Origin: Bacillus alveayuensis
GTDB taxonomy: Bacteria > Bacillota > Bacilli > Bacillales > Aeribacillaceae
Length of the DNA: 64,000 nucleotides
Assembly (NCBI GenBank): GCA_030812955.1
Contig: JAUSTR010000007.1
Span: forward strand, 1 to 64,000
Reading direction: 5' to 3'
Shown here: positions 8,764 to 16,216 of the stretch, piece by piece
How positions within the stretch are numbered: position 1 is the stretch's first letter
Layout of the letters: each line of letters starts with the position of its first letter
Notes under the pieces: model-generated
What the model was told of the DNA's origin: nothing
The model's database searches: none
Seen by the model: the letters and a program-made list of their open reading frames with translations, nothing else
Translations under genes and position numbers: made by a program

Positions 8764-9756
8764 ATGTCCAACACTCCTTTTGAAAAATTAACAGAAAATA
8801 TATATCGGATTCCGATTCCTGTACCTTTTCCGATGAAATATATTTATTGCTATTTGTTTAAGGAACAAGATGGGTGGAGCCTTGTCGATACAGGCTTCAA
8901 CTACCCGGAAGCAGTAAATGCGTGGAAAAATGTCTTCGAACAGCTACGCATTCAACCTGAACAGATTTCAGCTATTTATTTGACTCATTTCCACCCAGAT
9001 CATTTTGGGTTAGCTGGCTGGATGCAAGAATTAACGGGAGCTCTTGTGTATATGAGCAAAGTAGACATTATCATGGCAGAGCGTGTTTGGGGAAAAAACA
9101 GCCAACAGTCAGATGCAGTCGGTGCTATTTACCGCCAAAATGGTGTGCCAGAACGTCTAGCGGAGCAAATTGAAGAAAATATGAAAAAGCTAAGTGAACA
9201 TGTTCAGCCTTTTCCTTCGCTCACGATTCTAGAAGAGGAAGAGGTCCGATTAGGAGGGATGATTTGGAAAGTCATTTCCGTTCCAGGTCATAGTGATGGA
9301 ATGATCAACTTTTATCAGCCGGAGAAACGGATCCTTCTTGCAGCTGACCACGTATTAGATAAAATCACGCCTAATATTAGCTTATGGCCTGGGGGGAGCG
9401 CCAATCCGCTAGAAGATTATTTTTCTTCTCTGAATAAAGTCGCTGCATTGAATATTCGTTTGGCTTTCCCAGCGCACGGAAAAGTCATTGATGAATTCTC
9501 TGAAAGAATTTTGGCAATTCGCCGCCATCACGATAAGAGGCTAAAACAAATGTTTTCCCTCGCATTACGAGATCAAACCGCTTATGAAATTGCCGGCAAA
9601 GTGTTTAGCAATAAACAGCTATCCCCGCATCAATGGAGGTTTGCAATTGCTGAAACCTTAGCTCATTTAGAATATCTCGTGTTGAATGATGAATTAATGA
9701 AAACGGAACGAAATGGTACGATCTTTTATAGACAAAATACCGAAAAGAGCGCATAG
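8764..9756 (+). CDS. MBL-fold metallo-hydrolase
   Basis: A metallo-beta-lactamase-fold hydrolase (330 residues) with the metal motif THFHPDHFG, later VPGHSDG, LLAADHVLD and PAHGKVI. The C-terminal winged-helix-like segment (AETLAHLEYLVLNDELMK) is typical of the subfamily that includes acyl-CoA thioesterase or glyoxalase-II-like enzymes. ATG at 8764 follows GGGTGATCT; an ATG at 8734 overlaps the paaX stop but has no ribosome binding site. Tight placement after paaX suggests it hydrolyses a dead-end CoA ester or thioester of the pathway. That role is inferred. A distant paralogue lies at 30546. Confidence 0.75.
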   Translation: MSNTPFEKLTENIYRIPIPVPFPMKYIYCYLFKEQDGWSLVDTGFNYPEAVNAWKNVFEQLRIQPEQISAIYLTHFHPDHFGLAGWMQELTGALVYMSKVDIIMAERVWGKNSQQSDAVGAIYRQNGVPERLAEQIEENMKKLSEHVQPFPSLTILEEEEVRLGGMIWKVISVPGHSDGMINFYQPEKRILLAADHVLDKITPNISLWPGGSANPLEDYFSSLNKVAALNIRLAFPAHGKVIDEFSERILAIRRHHDKRLKQMFSLALRDQTAYEIAGKVFSNKQLSPHQWRFAIAETLAHLEYLVLNDELMKTERNGTIFYRQNTEKSA

Positions 9757-9774
9757 TTTACAGGCTGCGCTCTT
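9745..9774 (+). terminator. Hairpin terminator after the metallo-hydrolase gene
   Basis: AAGAGCGCA (9745-9753) pairs with TGCGCTCTT (9766-9774), and ATTTATT follows. The left arm overlaps the end of the coding region. The T-tract is short, so efficiency is uncertain. Confidence 0.6.
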
Positions 9775-10168
9775 ATTTATTGTGACCGTTGATCGTGTTA
9801 TTTAAGACTGAAAAGATTGACAAGTGATGCGAAGATATTTTTTGTTAGCTTTTCGTTTTACGGTATCCTGCCTCATTTAACTTAACCCTCGAAAATTCTA
9901 CAAAATCAAAAATCTGCTTGTCCTTCGTCTCCTTCAGCATGAGTTAAACGATTCATATGGAAGTTTAGATGAAATGCTGCGGCCTTAAAAAATGACGGCT
10001 ATATTTTATAAAATTTATACGATCGTTTAATTAAACCATTAATAATGTTTTCAAATATGTCCGTGATGAGAAAGAGAATGCGGTATTGTAAATACGCCAG
10101 AACCCTGTAAAAAGACTGTTTTTATATATATGAAAATGAAATTTTTTGACTTTTTTAAATTTTTAGTA
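9775..10168. other. Long untranslated gap before the paaA promoter
   Basis: About 390 bases with no gene. It is AT-rich toward the paaA promoter. I see no riboswitch-like fold or repeat from the families found elsewhere in this window. Confidence 0.4.
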
Positions 10169-10230
10169 TTGACACGGATTGTTATTACATCTTATTATGT
10201 AATTAAGACGATAAATAAAAAAACATAATA
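10169..10230 (+). promoter_or_regulatory. paaA promoter with inverted-repeat operators
   Basis: TTGACA (10169-10174), an 18-base spacer and TATTAT (10193-10198). Two inverted repeats overlap it. ATTACAT (10184-10190) with ATGTAAT (10197-10203) spans the -10 box. TATTATGT (10193-10200) with ACATAATA (10223-10230) is a perfect 8-base pair covering the start region. The second pair, with internal ACGATA, matches the operator of the operon at 3004 almost base for base. PaaX is the likely ligand. Confidence 0.75.
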
Positions 10231-10245
10231 TCGAGAGGTGGGAAA

Positions 10246-11181
10246 ATGGATCATTCAGCACTTTTAAAAGAGAAGGTTCAAAATGGTTTTATCGTGGAAG
10301 GTATAGATGACATGAACGAGGAATACTTGCAAGCATTAAAGCAGACGCTCGTCATTGTCGGAGATACCGAGCTATTAAGCGTTCCTCCATTGCTTACAGT
10401 TTATAATCAAGCCCCATCATTAAACAGCAAGATTACCGCATTAGCTATTATGCAGGATGAAATCGGTCATGCCCATATTGCTTATCGTCTCTTAAAAGAT
10501 TTAGGCGAAAATACAGATGAGCTTTTATACAATAGGGAACCGCATCGCTTTAAAAACCCATATGCATTTGATTTTGAACTTTCCAACTGGATTGAGCTTG
10601 GTGTATTTAATGCTTTCTTCGATCGAGCTGGATATACCTTGTTGGGAGATGCCTTTGAGTATACTTCATACGGTCCATGGAAACGAGCGCTAGTTAAGGT
10701 GGATAAAGAGGAATTATTCCACTTGCGCAATGGGGAAATCATCATGAGAACCGCCATGAAAGATCCAAAGCTGAAAGACGAAGTACAAAAGGCTGTTGAC
10801 TGGATGTTTTTAATGGCGCTTGAATTCTTCGGTGTTGAAGACCGTTTGAAAAGCCGTTCCGCACAGCTTGAGTACCGCCTGAAAGGAAGTACAAATGACG
10901 AGCTGCGTCAAAAATGGCTGTCAACAGCGGTTCCGTTCTGTGAATCAATTGGCGTGAAAGTGCCAGCTCATTATGATGAAAAGCAGCAAAAATATGTGTT
11001 AGAGGTTCCTTTCCCTTGTAAATTTGATCCAGAAAACAAAAAATGGTTATTTGACCAACCAGACACGTGGGACAATGTCATTAATCGCTTTAAGCAAAGG
11101 GGACCAAAAAACAAACAGTTTGTGGAAAGAATTCAGAAGGGATATAAAGAAATGGAAAACTGGCGAAAAGAGGCGGTGTAA
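10246..11181 (+). CDS. paaA: Phenylacetyl-CoA 1,2-epoxidase subunit PaaA
   Basis: Catalytic subunit of the multicomponent monooxygenase that forms the ring 1,2-epoxide of phenylacetyl-CoA. The ferritin-like di-iron motif is visible in MQDEIGHAHIAYRLL and again in KVDKEELFHLRNGEI (E-x-x-H). FFDRAGYTLLGDAF and SYGPWKRALVKVDKEE are conserved PaaA segments. The 311-residue length is usual. GAGAGGTGG precedes the ATG. First gene of the paaA-D-B-C operon, under the operator described at 10169. No paaE reductase follows, unlike in E. coli. Confidence 0.93.
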   Translation: MDHSALLKEKVQNGFIVEGIDDMNEEYLQALKQTLVIVGDTELLSVPPLLTVYNQAPSLNSKITALAIMQDEIGHAHIAYRLLKDLGENTDELLYNREPHRFKNPYAFDFELSNWIELGVFNAFFDRAGYTLLGDAFEYTSYGPWKRALVKVDKEELFHLRNGEIIMRTAMKDPKLKDEVQKAVDWMFLMALEFFGVEDRLKSRSAQLEYRLKGSTNDELRQKWLSTAVPFCESIGVKVPAHYDEKQQKYVLEVPFPCKFDPENKKWLFDQPDTWDNVINRFKQRGPKNKQFVERIQKGYKEMENWRKEAV

Positions 11182-11507
11182 TGGCGCTTAAAACGAAGGA
11201 TATCCAAAAATACTGGGAAGCTTTAAAGGAAGTCATGGACCCTGAATTTCCAATCAGTGTTGTCGATATGGGATTGATATACGGTTTAGAAAAAAACGGC
11301 AGCGAGATTGATGTCACGATGACTTATACTTCTGTTTCTTGCGCCTGCATGGAATGGATTGAAGGAGATATTAAAAAACGTTTGCTGGAGGAGGAAGAAA
11401 TACAATCGGTAAATATTCATGTTGTTTGGGATCCCCCTTGGACCGTTGACCGCTTGAGTCCAGAAGGTAGAGAAAAATTAAAATATTGGGGGGTAAGTGC
11501 AAAATGA
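11181..11507 (+). CDS. paaD: PaaD, DUF59/MIP18 iron-sulfur maturation domain only
   Basis: A 108-residue MIP18/DUF59 protein (WEALKEVMDPEFPISVVDMG, then VDVTMTYTSVSC-like VTMTYTSVSCACMEWIEGDI, VWDPPWTVDRLSPEGREKL). This matches the N-terminal domain of PaaD, which is thought to help mature the di-iron epoxidase. The zinc ribbon that normally forms the C-terminus is absent here and is encoded at 3004. The ATG overlaps the last base of the paaA stop and the gene overlaps paaB by four bases, so the epoxidase genes are translationally coupled. The order A-D-B-C differs from the A-B-C-D-E order of E. coli. Confidence 0.88.
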   Translation: MALKTKDIQKYWEALKEVMDPEFPISVVDMGLIYGLEKNGSEIDVTMTYTSVSCACMEWIEGDIKKRLLEEEEIQSVNIHVVWDPPWTVDRLSPEGREKLKYWGVSAK

Positions 11508-11737
11508 TAACAAAGAACGAAACAAGAGCAGCTTTTGATGTATTTGCCCGCATTAACAGGGGAGATCACTTAATGTATATCGGAACAGTTGAAGCAGAGA
11601 ATAAAGAATTAGCGAAAATATATGCTGCTTATACGTACGATGAAGAGGACTGGACGGAAATGGTTGTCGTTGACAGAAGTGAGATGGCATGGGTGAAAAA
11701 AGCAGATTGGCTATTTGCAGAAAAAGGGGCGAATTGA
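11504..11737 (+). CDS. paaB: Phenylacetyl-CoA epoxidase subunit PaaB
   Basis: Small 77-residue subunit of the epoxidase. AAFDVFARINRGDHLMYIGTV and AKIYAAYTYDEEDWTEMVVV match PaaB, which binds the PaaA-PaaC core and is needed for activity. ATG at 11504 overlaps the paaD stop (ATGA) and is preceded by a G-rich GGGGGGTAAG. The earlier in-frame codon at 11486 lies inside paaD and is rejected. Confidence 0.9.
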   Translation: MITKNETRAAFDVFARINRGDHLMYIGTVEAENKELAKIYAAYTYDEEDWTEMVVVDRSEMAWVKKADWLFAEKGAN

Positions 11738-11738
11738 A

Positions 11739-12386
11739 ATGAGTGAGTTGAAAGCACATGTTCAACCATTTATTGAGTTATTGGAAACAATTGCCGACAA
11801 CAAATATGTGCTTGGTGACCGTTTAATAGAAGTCGGTGTTAGCGGACCAGATTTAGGAGCGACATTAGCTTCTGTTGCGATGTCCCAAGGGGAATTAGGC
11901 CATGCGAGACTGTTTTACAATTGGAGTTTTGATTTAAAGCATCGGGATGAAAGAAAGCAGAAAATAGACATTAAAGAGCAAACGGGGAAAGCGTTTTCGA
12001 AAGTAGTCGGTGTCGATAATTGGATTTCCCTCATTGCAGCCATTTATACCGTTAATACTGGAATTCGGATTGTATTAGAATCGCTTGAGGATGCGGATCA
12101 TAAAGTTTCTTCACGAGTTGTCAAAATGGTTCGTGAACAACATGAACATATTGAGTATGCAAAGCAATGGGCTGAGCGTCTTTTAAACGACGAAGGTGCT
12201 GTACCTTATAAATTTAGAGAATCATTGAATGAATTAATAGATGAAGTCAGTGAATGGCTCGGTCGAGTAGAAGCTAATGAAAAGTTGCAATCACAAGGAA
12301 TACTGCCGAGAAATGCGGGGTTAATAGACAAATTTAAAGAAGAATTGAAAGCGGTTAACTCTGAAAATGTTATTTCTGTACAGTGA
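11739..12386 (+). CDS. paaC: Phenylacetyl-CoA epoxidase subunit PaaC
   Basis: Non-catalytic ferritin-like partner of PaaA (215 residues). SMSQGELGHARLF-like VAMSQGELGHARLFYNW, the VVGVDNWISLIAAIYTVNTG helix and VREQHEHIEYAKQWAERL are typical. The start at 11739 was chosen over upstream codons inside paaB because AAAAAGGGG precedes it and the N-terminus MSELKAHVQPF fits the family. It is followed directly by an enoyl-CoA hydratase gene. Confidence 0.88.
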   Translation: MSELKAHVQPFIELLETIADNKYVLGDRLIEVGVSGPDLGATLASVAMSQGELGHARLFYNWSFDLKHRDERKQKIDIKEQTGKAFSKVVGVDNWISLIAAIYTVNTGIRIVLESLEDADHKVSSRVVKMVREQHEHIEYAKQWAERLLNDEGAVPYKFRESLNELIDEVSEWLGRVEANEKLQSQGILPRNAGLIDKFKEELKAVNSENVISVQ

Positions 12387-12395
12387 GTGATGAGT

Positions 12396-13187
12396 ATGTC
12401 TGAAAAAGGTGTTATGTTTGAAACTCAACAAACGATAGGATTCATTCATTTAAATAATCCGAAGCGTGCCAATGCACTAAGCAAGTTTTTAGTAAAGGAT
12501 TTGGCCCGCATCGTTAAAGAATTAAAACATAATGAGAAGCTTACGGCCGTTATTTTTACGGGGGGTGATAGCAAAGCCTTTTGTGCAGGTGCAGATTTAA
12601 AGGAAAGACAAACGATGAATGAAGATGAAATTGTTGAATATGTTCGTTTGCTGCGCAATACCTTTGACGAAATTGCCGCTTTACCGATGCCGACTATTGC
12701 AGCGATCAAAGGGCTTGCTTTAGGTGGGGGATGTGAGCTTGCGCTAGCCTGCGATTTCCGAGTAATGGAGGAAGATGCGCTTATCGGTTTAACAGAAGTT
12801 TCTTGGGGAATTATCCCAGGAGCAGGAGGAACCCAACGCATTCAATGTTTAGTTGGTATTGGAATGGCTAAAAAATTAATCTTAACAGCAGAAAAACTAA
12901 CAGGTAAAAAGGCGTATGATATTGGTTTAGTAGAAGAAATTTGCCAGAAGGGTCAAGCTGAAAAGAAGGCTCTTCAACTAGCAGAGCAAATGGCTGAAAA
13001 TTCGATGCATTCAATCCGCTTAGCTAAACAGGCAATTGATTATTTGAATCGTGTTCAACTAAAACAAGGGTTCGAAGAGGAATGGAATTGCTATCAACAA
13101 ACCATTCAGCATTCTGATAGGTTAGAAGGATTAGCGGCGTTTCAAGAAAAACGCAAACCTAATTTTCTGAATCATTTAAAAATTTAA
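12396..13187 (+). CDS. Enoyl-CoA hydratase (PaaF-like)
   Basis: Crotonase-fold enzyme of about 263 residues. The oxyanion-hole segments KAFCAGADLKER and IKGLALGGGCELALACD are intact, as is GLTEVSWGIIPGAGGTQR. Both acid residues expected of a true hydratase are therefore present (Glu in GGCE and Glu in LTEV). In the Paa pathway it would hydrate 2,3-dehydroadipyl-CoA. Alternative in-frame starts exist at 12387 and 12390; 12396 has the best spacing to GTGAT. It is probably the hydratase of the pair, with the next gene the isomerase, but the roles could be reversed. Confidence 0.78.
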   Translation: MSEKGVMFETQQTIGFIHLNNPKRANALSKFLVKDLARIVKELKHNEKLTAVIFTGGDSKAFCAGADLKERQTMNEDEIVEYVRLLRNTFDEIAALPMPTIAAIKGLALGGGCELALACDFRVMEEDALIGLTEVSWGIIPGAGGTQRIQCLVGIGMAKKLILTAEKLTGKKAYDIGLVEEICQKGQAEKKALQLAEQMAENSMHSIRLAKQAIDYLNRVQLKQGFEEEWNCYQQTIQHSDRLEGLAAFQEKRKPNFLNHLKI

Positions 13188-13206
13188 ATGGAAGGGGAAA
13201 TGATTG

Positions 13207-14007
13207 ATGTCTGTAGAAACTGTTACGAAAAAGGAAAATTTAACGTTAGTAAAGGAAAATGGAGTGGCGGAAATTCATCTTCATATCAATAAAACAAATT
13301 CCTACTCATTAGAGTTTTATCAAGAATTTAATGCGGCGATCGATGAAATTCGCTTTGATTCAGATATTAAAGTCGTCATTCTCATGAGCGATGTACCGAA
13401 ATTTTTCTCTGCCGGGGCAGATATTAATTTCTTAAAAGCGGCTGATCCTCGTTTTAAAACTCAATTTTGCTTATTCTGTAATGAAACTTTAGATAAAATT
13501 GCACGTTCTCCGCAAGTGTACATCGCATGTTTAGAGGGGCATACGGTCGGTGGAGGTTTAGAAATGGCATTAGGCTGCGACCTTCGCTTTATGGGAGATG
13601 AAGCAGGTAAAATCGGATTACCAGAAGTAACTCTCGGTGTGTTGGCAGGAACAGGCGGAACCCAACGTTTAGCTCGTCTAGTCGGTTACTCCCGTGCGTT
13701 GGACATGAATATTACGGGGGAAACGATTTCTCCGCAGGAGGCGCTGGACATTGGACTTGTTAACAAAGTTTTCCCACAGGCGGAAGTAAGAGAAAAAACT
13801 AGAGAATATGCAAGAAAAATCGTAGAAAGTGCGACATATGCCGTTTCAAACATTAAGCTATCGATTATGAACGGAAAAGAAATGCCGCTAAATGTTGCGA
13901 TCCGCTATGAAGGAGAATTGCAAAACTTATTATTCCGTTCAGAGGATGCCAAAGAAGGATTAAGTGCGTTTTTAGAAAAACGTCAACCTAATTTTAAAGG
14001 ATTGTAA
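13207..14007 (+). CDS. Enoyl-CoA hydratase/isomerase (PaaG-like candidate)
   Basis: Second crotonase-fold enzyme (266 residues): SAGADINFLKAADP, EGHTVGGGLEMALGCDLRF, GLPEVTLGVLAGTGGTQR. It keeps the LPEV glutamate. In a Paa operon one such enzyme hydrates dehydroadipyl-CoA and another isomerises the ring epoxide to the oxepin. Order and co-transcription suggest this is the isomerase, but there is no decisive residue visible to me. ATG at 13207 has GGAAGGGGAAATG upstream. Last gene of the paaA operon, followed by a hairpin. Confidence 0.72.
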   Translation: MSVETVTKKENLTLVKENGVAEIHLHINKTNSYSLEFYQEFNAAIDEIRFDSDIKVVILMSDVPKFFSAGADINFLKAADPRFKTQFCLFCNETLDKIARSPQVYIACLEGHTVGGGLEMALGCDLRFMGDEAGKIGLPEVTLGVLAGTGGTQRLARLVGYSRALDMNITGETISPQEALDIGLVNKVFPQAEVREKTREYARKIVESATYAVSNIKLSIMNGKEMPLNVAIRYEGELQNLLFRSEDAKEGLSAFLEKRQPNFKGL

Positions 14008-14029
14008 GATTAAGATTCATTTGTACAAG

Positions 14030-14070
14030 GAAGCCACTTGAAAGAGATCGTCCTTATTTCAAGCGGCTTC
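14030..14070 (+). terminator. Long hairpin after the paaA operon
   Basis: GAAGCC-A-CTTGAA (14030-14042) pairs with TTCAAG-C-GGCTTC (to 14070). The stem is strong but only TCT follows, so it may be a processing or weak termination signal. Confidence 0.6.
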
Positions 14071-14115
14071 TCTGCCGATTAAAATTTTTTAAAATTTTAT
14101 AAGGATGGTGCAAAA

Positions 14116-15705
14116 ATGGATTTGCGAGGGTTAGGAGTAACTTATAATGCTGCCAATTTGTTTATTGATGAAAATGTAAAGAAAGGACTTGGGGAAAAAA
14201 TTGCGATCTATTATCGTGACAAGCGAATTTCTTATAAAGCTTTACAGGAAAAAGTGAACCGAGTAGGAAACATGTTACGCAAACTTGGTTATAAGATGGA
14301 AGATCGTATTTTGCTTGTTTGCCATGATATACCTGAATTTGTTTATTCTTTTTTTGGAGCAATGAAAATAGGTGTTGTCCCAATTCCAGTAAATACGATG
14401 ATGCAGCCATCCGATTATGAATATTTTTTAAATAACAGCCGTGCAAAAGGATTAATGATCCATGAAGATATTTGGGCTAATATTCAGCAAAGAAAAGATC
14501 GATTTTTATTTTTAGAACACATTATTGTCATAAAAGAAAGCGCTAACAATCTATCTGAAGATGTGTTTGATTTTCACTCATTACTTGATCAGGCCGATAA
14601 GGAACTCGAAAACGCACTAACCAATAAGGATGATTCTGCTTTTTGGCTGTTTAGCTCCGGAAGCACAGGAGATCCAAAAGGAGTAATTCATTTGCACCAT
14701 GATATGGAATATGCTCTAAATACTTATGCGAAACAAGTGCTTGAAATTTCAGAAGAGGACCGTTGTCTTTCTGCATCAAAGCTATTTTTTGCGTACGGTC
14801 TTGGTGGAGGAATGTATTTTCCGTTAGGGGCTGGTGCTTCTACTGTATTAGTAAAGGAACGGCCTGATCCGGAAACGATTTTTCAAACCATTGAAAAATA
14901 TAAACCAACGATCTTTTTCGGGGTCCCAACCTTGTACGGAATGATGATTGATTATGCCTTAAAAACAGGGAAACGTTTTGACCTCAGCTCCCTTCGAGTT
15001 TGTGTATCTGCCGGTGAAGCATTACCACCTTCCTTATACTACAAATGGAAAGATATGTATCAAGTAGATATTTTAGATGGCATTGGCTCAACTGAAGCAC
15101 TTCATATTTTTATATCGAACCGTATCAAAGATATAAAAATTGGCAGCAGCGGGAAAGTTGTTCCAGGCTTTGATGCTAAAATTGTCGATGAAAATGGAGC
15201 AGAATTGCCCATTAATGAAATAGGGGACTTAGTCATTCGAGGAGACTGTATTGCTCATGGGTATTGGAACCTTCATGATCAAAATAAGCAAAAATTTATT
15301 GGAGAATGGTTCCACACAGGTGATAAATATTACAAAGACGAAGAAGGATATTTTTGGTATTGCGGACGTTCGGACGATATGTTAAAAGTCGGGGGCGTTT
15401 GGGTTTCTCCGATCGAGGTGGAAAATTGTCTTCTTCAGCATCAAGATGTGTTCGAAGTTGCAGTCATTGGTGTTGAGAAAAAAGACCGTCTCGTTGTACC
15501 GAAGGCATTTGTTGTTTTAAAGCAAGGAGTAGATAAAACGAAAGAGAAGGAGGAGGAGTTAAAGCTCTTTGTCAAACAACAGCTAGCTCCATATAAATAT
15601 CCAAGAATTATAGAATTTATAGATGAACTGCCAAAAACAGCAACAGGGAAAATTCAGCGCTATAAATTAAGGGAAATATTAAAAGTAAATGAAGTGTCCT
15701 ATTAA
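14116..15705 (+). CDS. Benzoate-CoA-ligase-family acyl-CoA synthetase
   Basis: ANL-superfamily adenylating enzyme, 529 residues. The P-loop is FSSGSTGDPKGVIH, the A5-type motif is DGIGSTEALHIFIS, and KVGGVWVSPIEVE and the catalytic lysine segment KTATGKIQRYKLRE are intact. The N-terminus (NAANLFIDENVKKGLGEKIA) and VPIPVNTMMQPSDYEYFLNNSRA are those of benzoate/4-hydroxybenzoate-CoA ligases rather than PaaK-type phenylacetate-CoA ligases. It is the only aryl-CoA ligase seen in this region, so it may activate benzoate, phenylacetate or a substituted acid. Promoter not recognised. Confidence 0.78.
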   Translation: MDLRGLGVTYNAANLFIDENVKKGLGEKIAIYYRDKRISYKALQEKVNRVGNMLRKLGYKMEDRILLVCHDIPEFVYSFFGAMKIGVVPIPVNTMMQPSDYEYFLNNSRAKGLMIHEDIWANIQQRKDRFLFLEHIIVIKESANNLSEDVFDFHSLLDQADKELENALTNKDDSAFWLFSSGSTGDPKGVIHLHHDMEYALNTYAKQVLEISEEDRCLSASKLFFAYGLGGGMYFPLGAGASTVLVKERPDPETIFQTIEKYKPTIFFGVPTLYGMMIDYALKTGKRFDLSSLRVCVSAGEALPPSLYYKWKDMYQVDILDGIGSTEALHIFISNRIKDIKIGSSGKVVPGFDAKIVDENGAELPINEIGDLVIRGDCIAHGYWNLHDQNKQKFIGEWFHTGDKYYKDEEGYFWYCGRSDDMLKVGGVWVSPIEVENCLLQHQDVFEVAVIGVEKKDRLVVPKAFVVLKQGVDKTKEKEEELKLFVKQQLAPYKYPRIIEFIDELPKTATGKIQRYKLREILKVNEVSY

Positions 15706-15741
15706 GCAGTTATTGTGATGATTTTGAAGGAGGAAATATTG

Positions 15742-16191
15742 TTGAAAAGGAACGAATTTCAACTTCGGGTCAATTTTGGCGACACAGATGCAGCAGGAAT
15801 TGTTTATTATCCTAATTATTTCAAATGGTTTGATATCGCTGGACATCAATTTTTTCGATCGATCGGGCTTCCTCCTTCCAAGCTGATGAAGGAGCATCAT
15901 ATTATTCTCCCTCTTCTTGATGTAGGCTGTACGTTTGAACAGCCGTTGTATTACGATGACATCATAACGATTAAAACGATCGTAGCGGAGGTCAATCGCA
16001 AAACGATTAAACTAAAGCATGAAGTGTTTCGAGGTGAAACGAGAACGGGTCACGGCTTTGAGCTAAGAGGATGGGTTAAAGAGGAAGATGGCCGCATATT
16101 AGCTGTCATGATTCCCGACGATGTAAGACAGCTGCTTGAAGAGGATGGGCTAGGAAGCTGTCGCCAAATCAATCCGTGGTTAAGTGCGTAA
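15742..16191 (+). CDS. Hot-dog acyl-CoA thioesterase (4HBT/YbgC type)
   Basis: 149-residue hot-dog-fold thioesterase with the signature FGDTDAAGIVYYPNYFKWFD, in which the first Asp of the D-x-D pair and the G-I-V-Y-Y segment form the active site of 4-hydroxybenzoyl-CoA and YbgC-like thioesterases. AAGGAGG at 15727-15733 lies eight bases from TTG 15742, which I take as the start; ATG 15715 has no ribosome binding site. It follows the ligase by 36 bases. A role in freeing CoA from stalled aromatic CoA esters is likely, by analogy with PaaI. Confidence 0.78.
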   Translation: MKRNEFQLRVNFGDTDAAGIVYYPNYFKWFDIAGHQFFRSIGLPPSKLMKEHHIILPLLDVGCTFEQPLYYDDIITIKTIVAEVNRKTIKLKHEVFRGETRTGHGFELRGWVKEEDGRILAVMIPDDVRQLLEEDGLGSCRQINPWLSA

Positions 16192-16216
16192 AAGGAATGT
16201 CGGCAAAGGAGGGAAA

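Noticed and set aside
14116-15705. Canonical PaaK phenylacetate-CoA ligase
   Set aside because: N-terminal and core motifs are those of benzoate-CoA-ligase-type enzymes, so the paaK name was not used.
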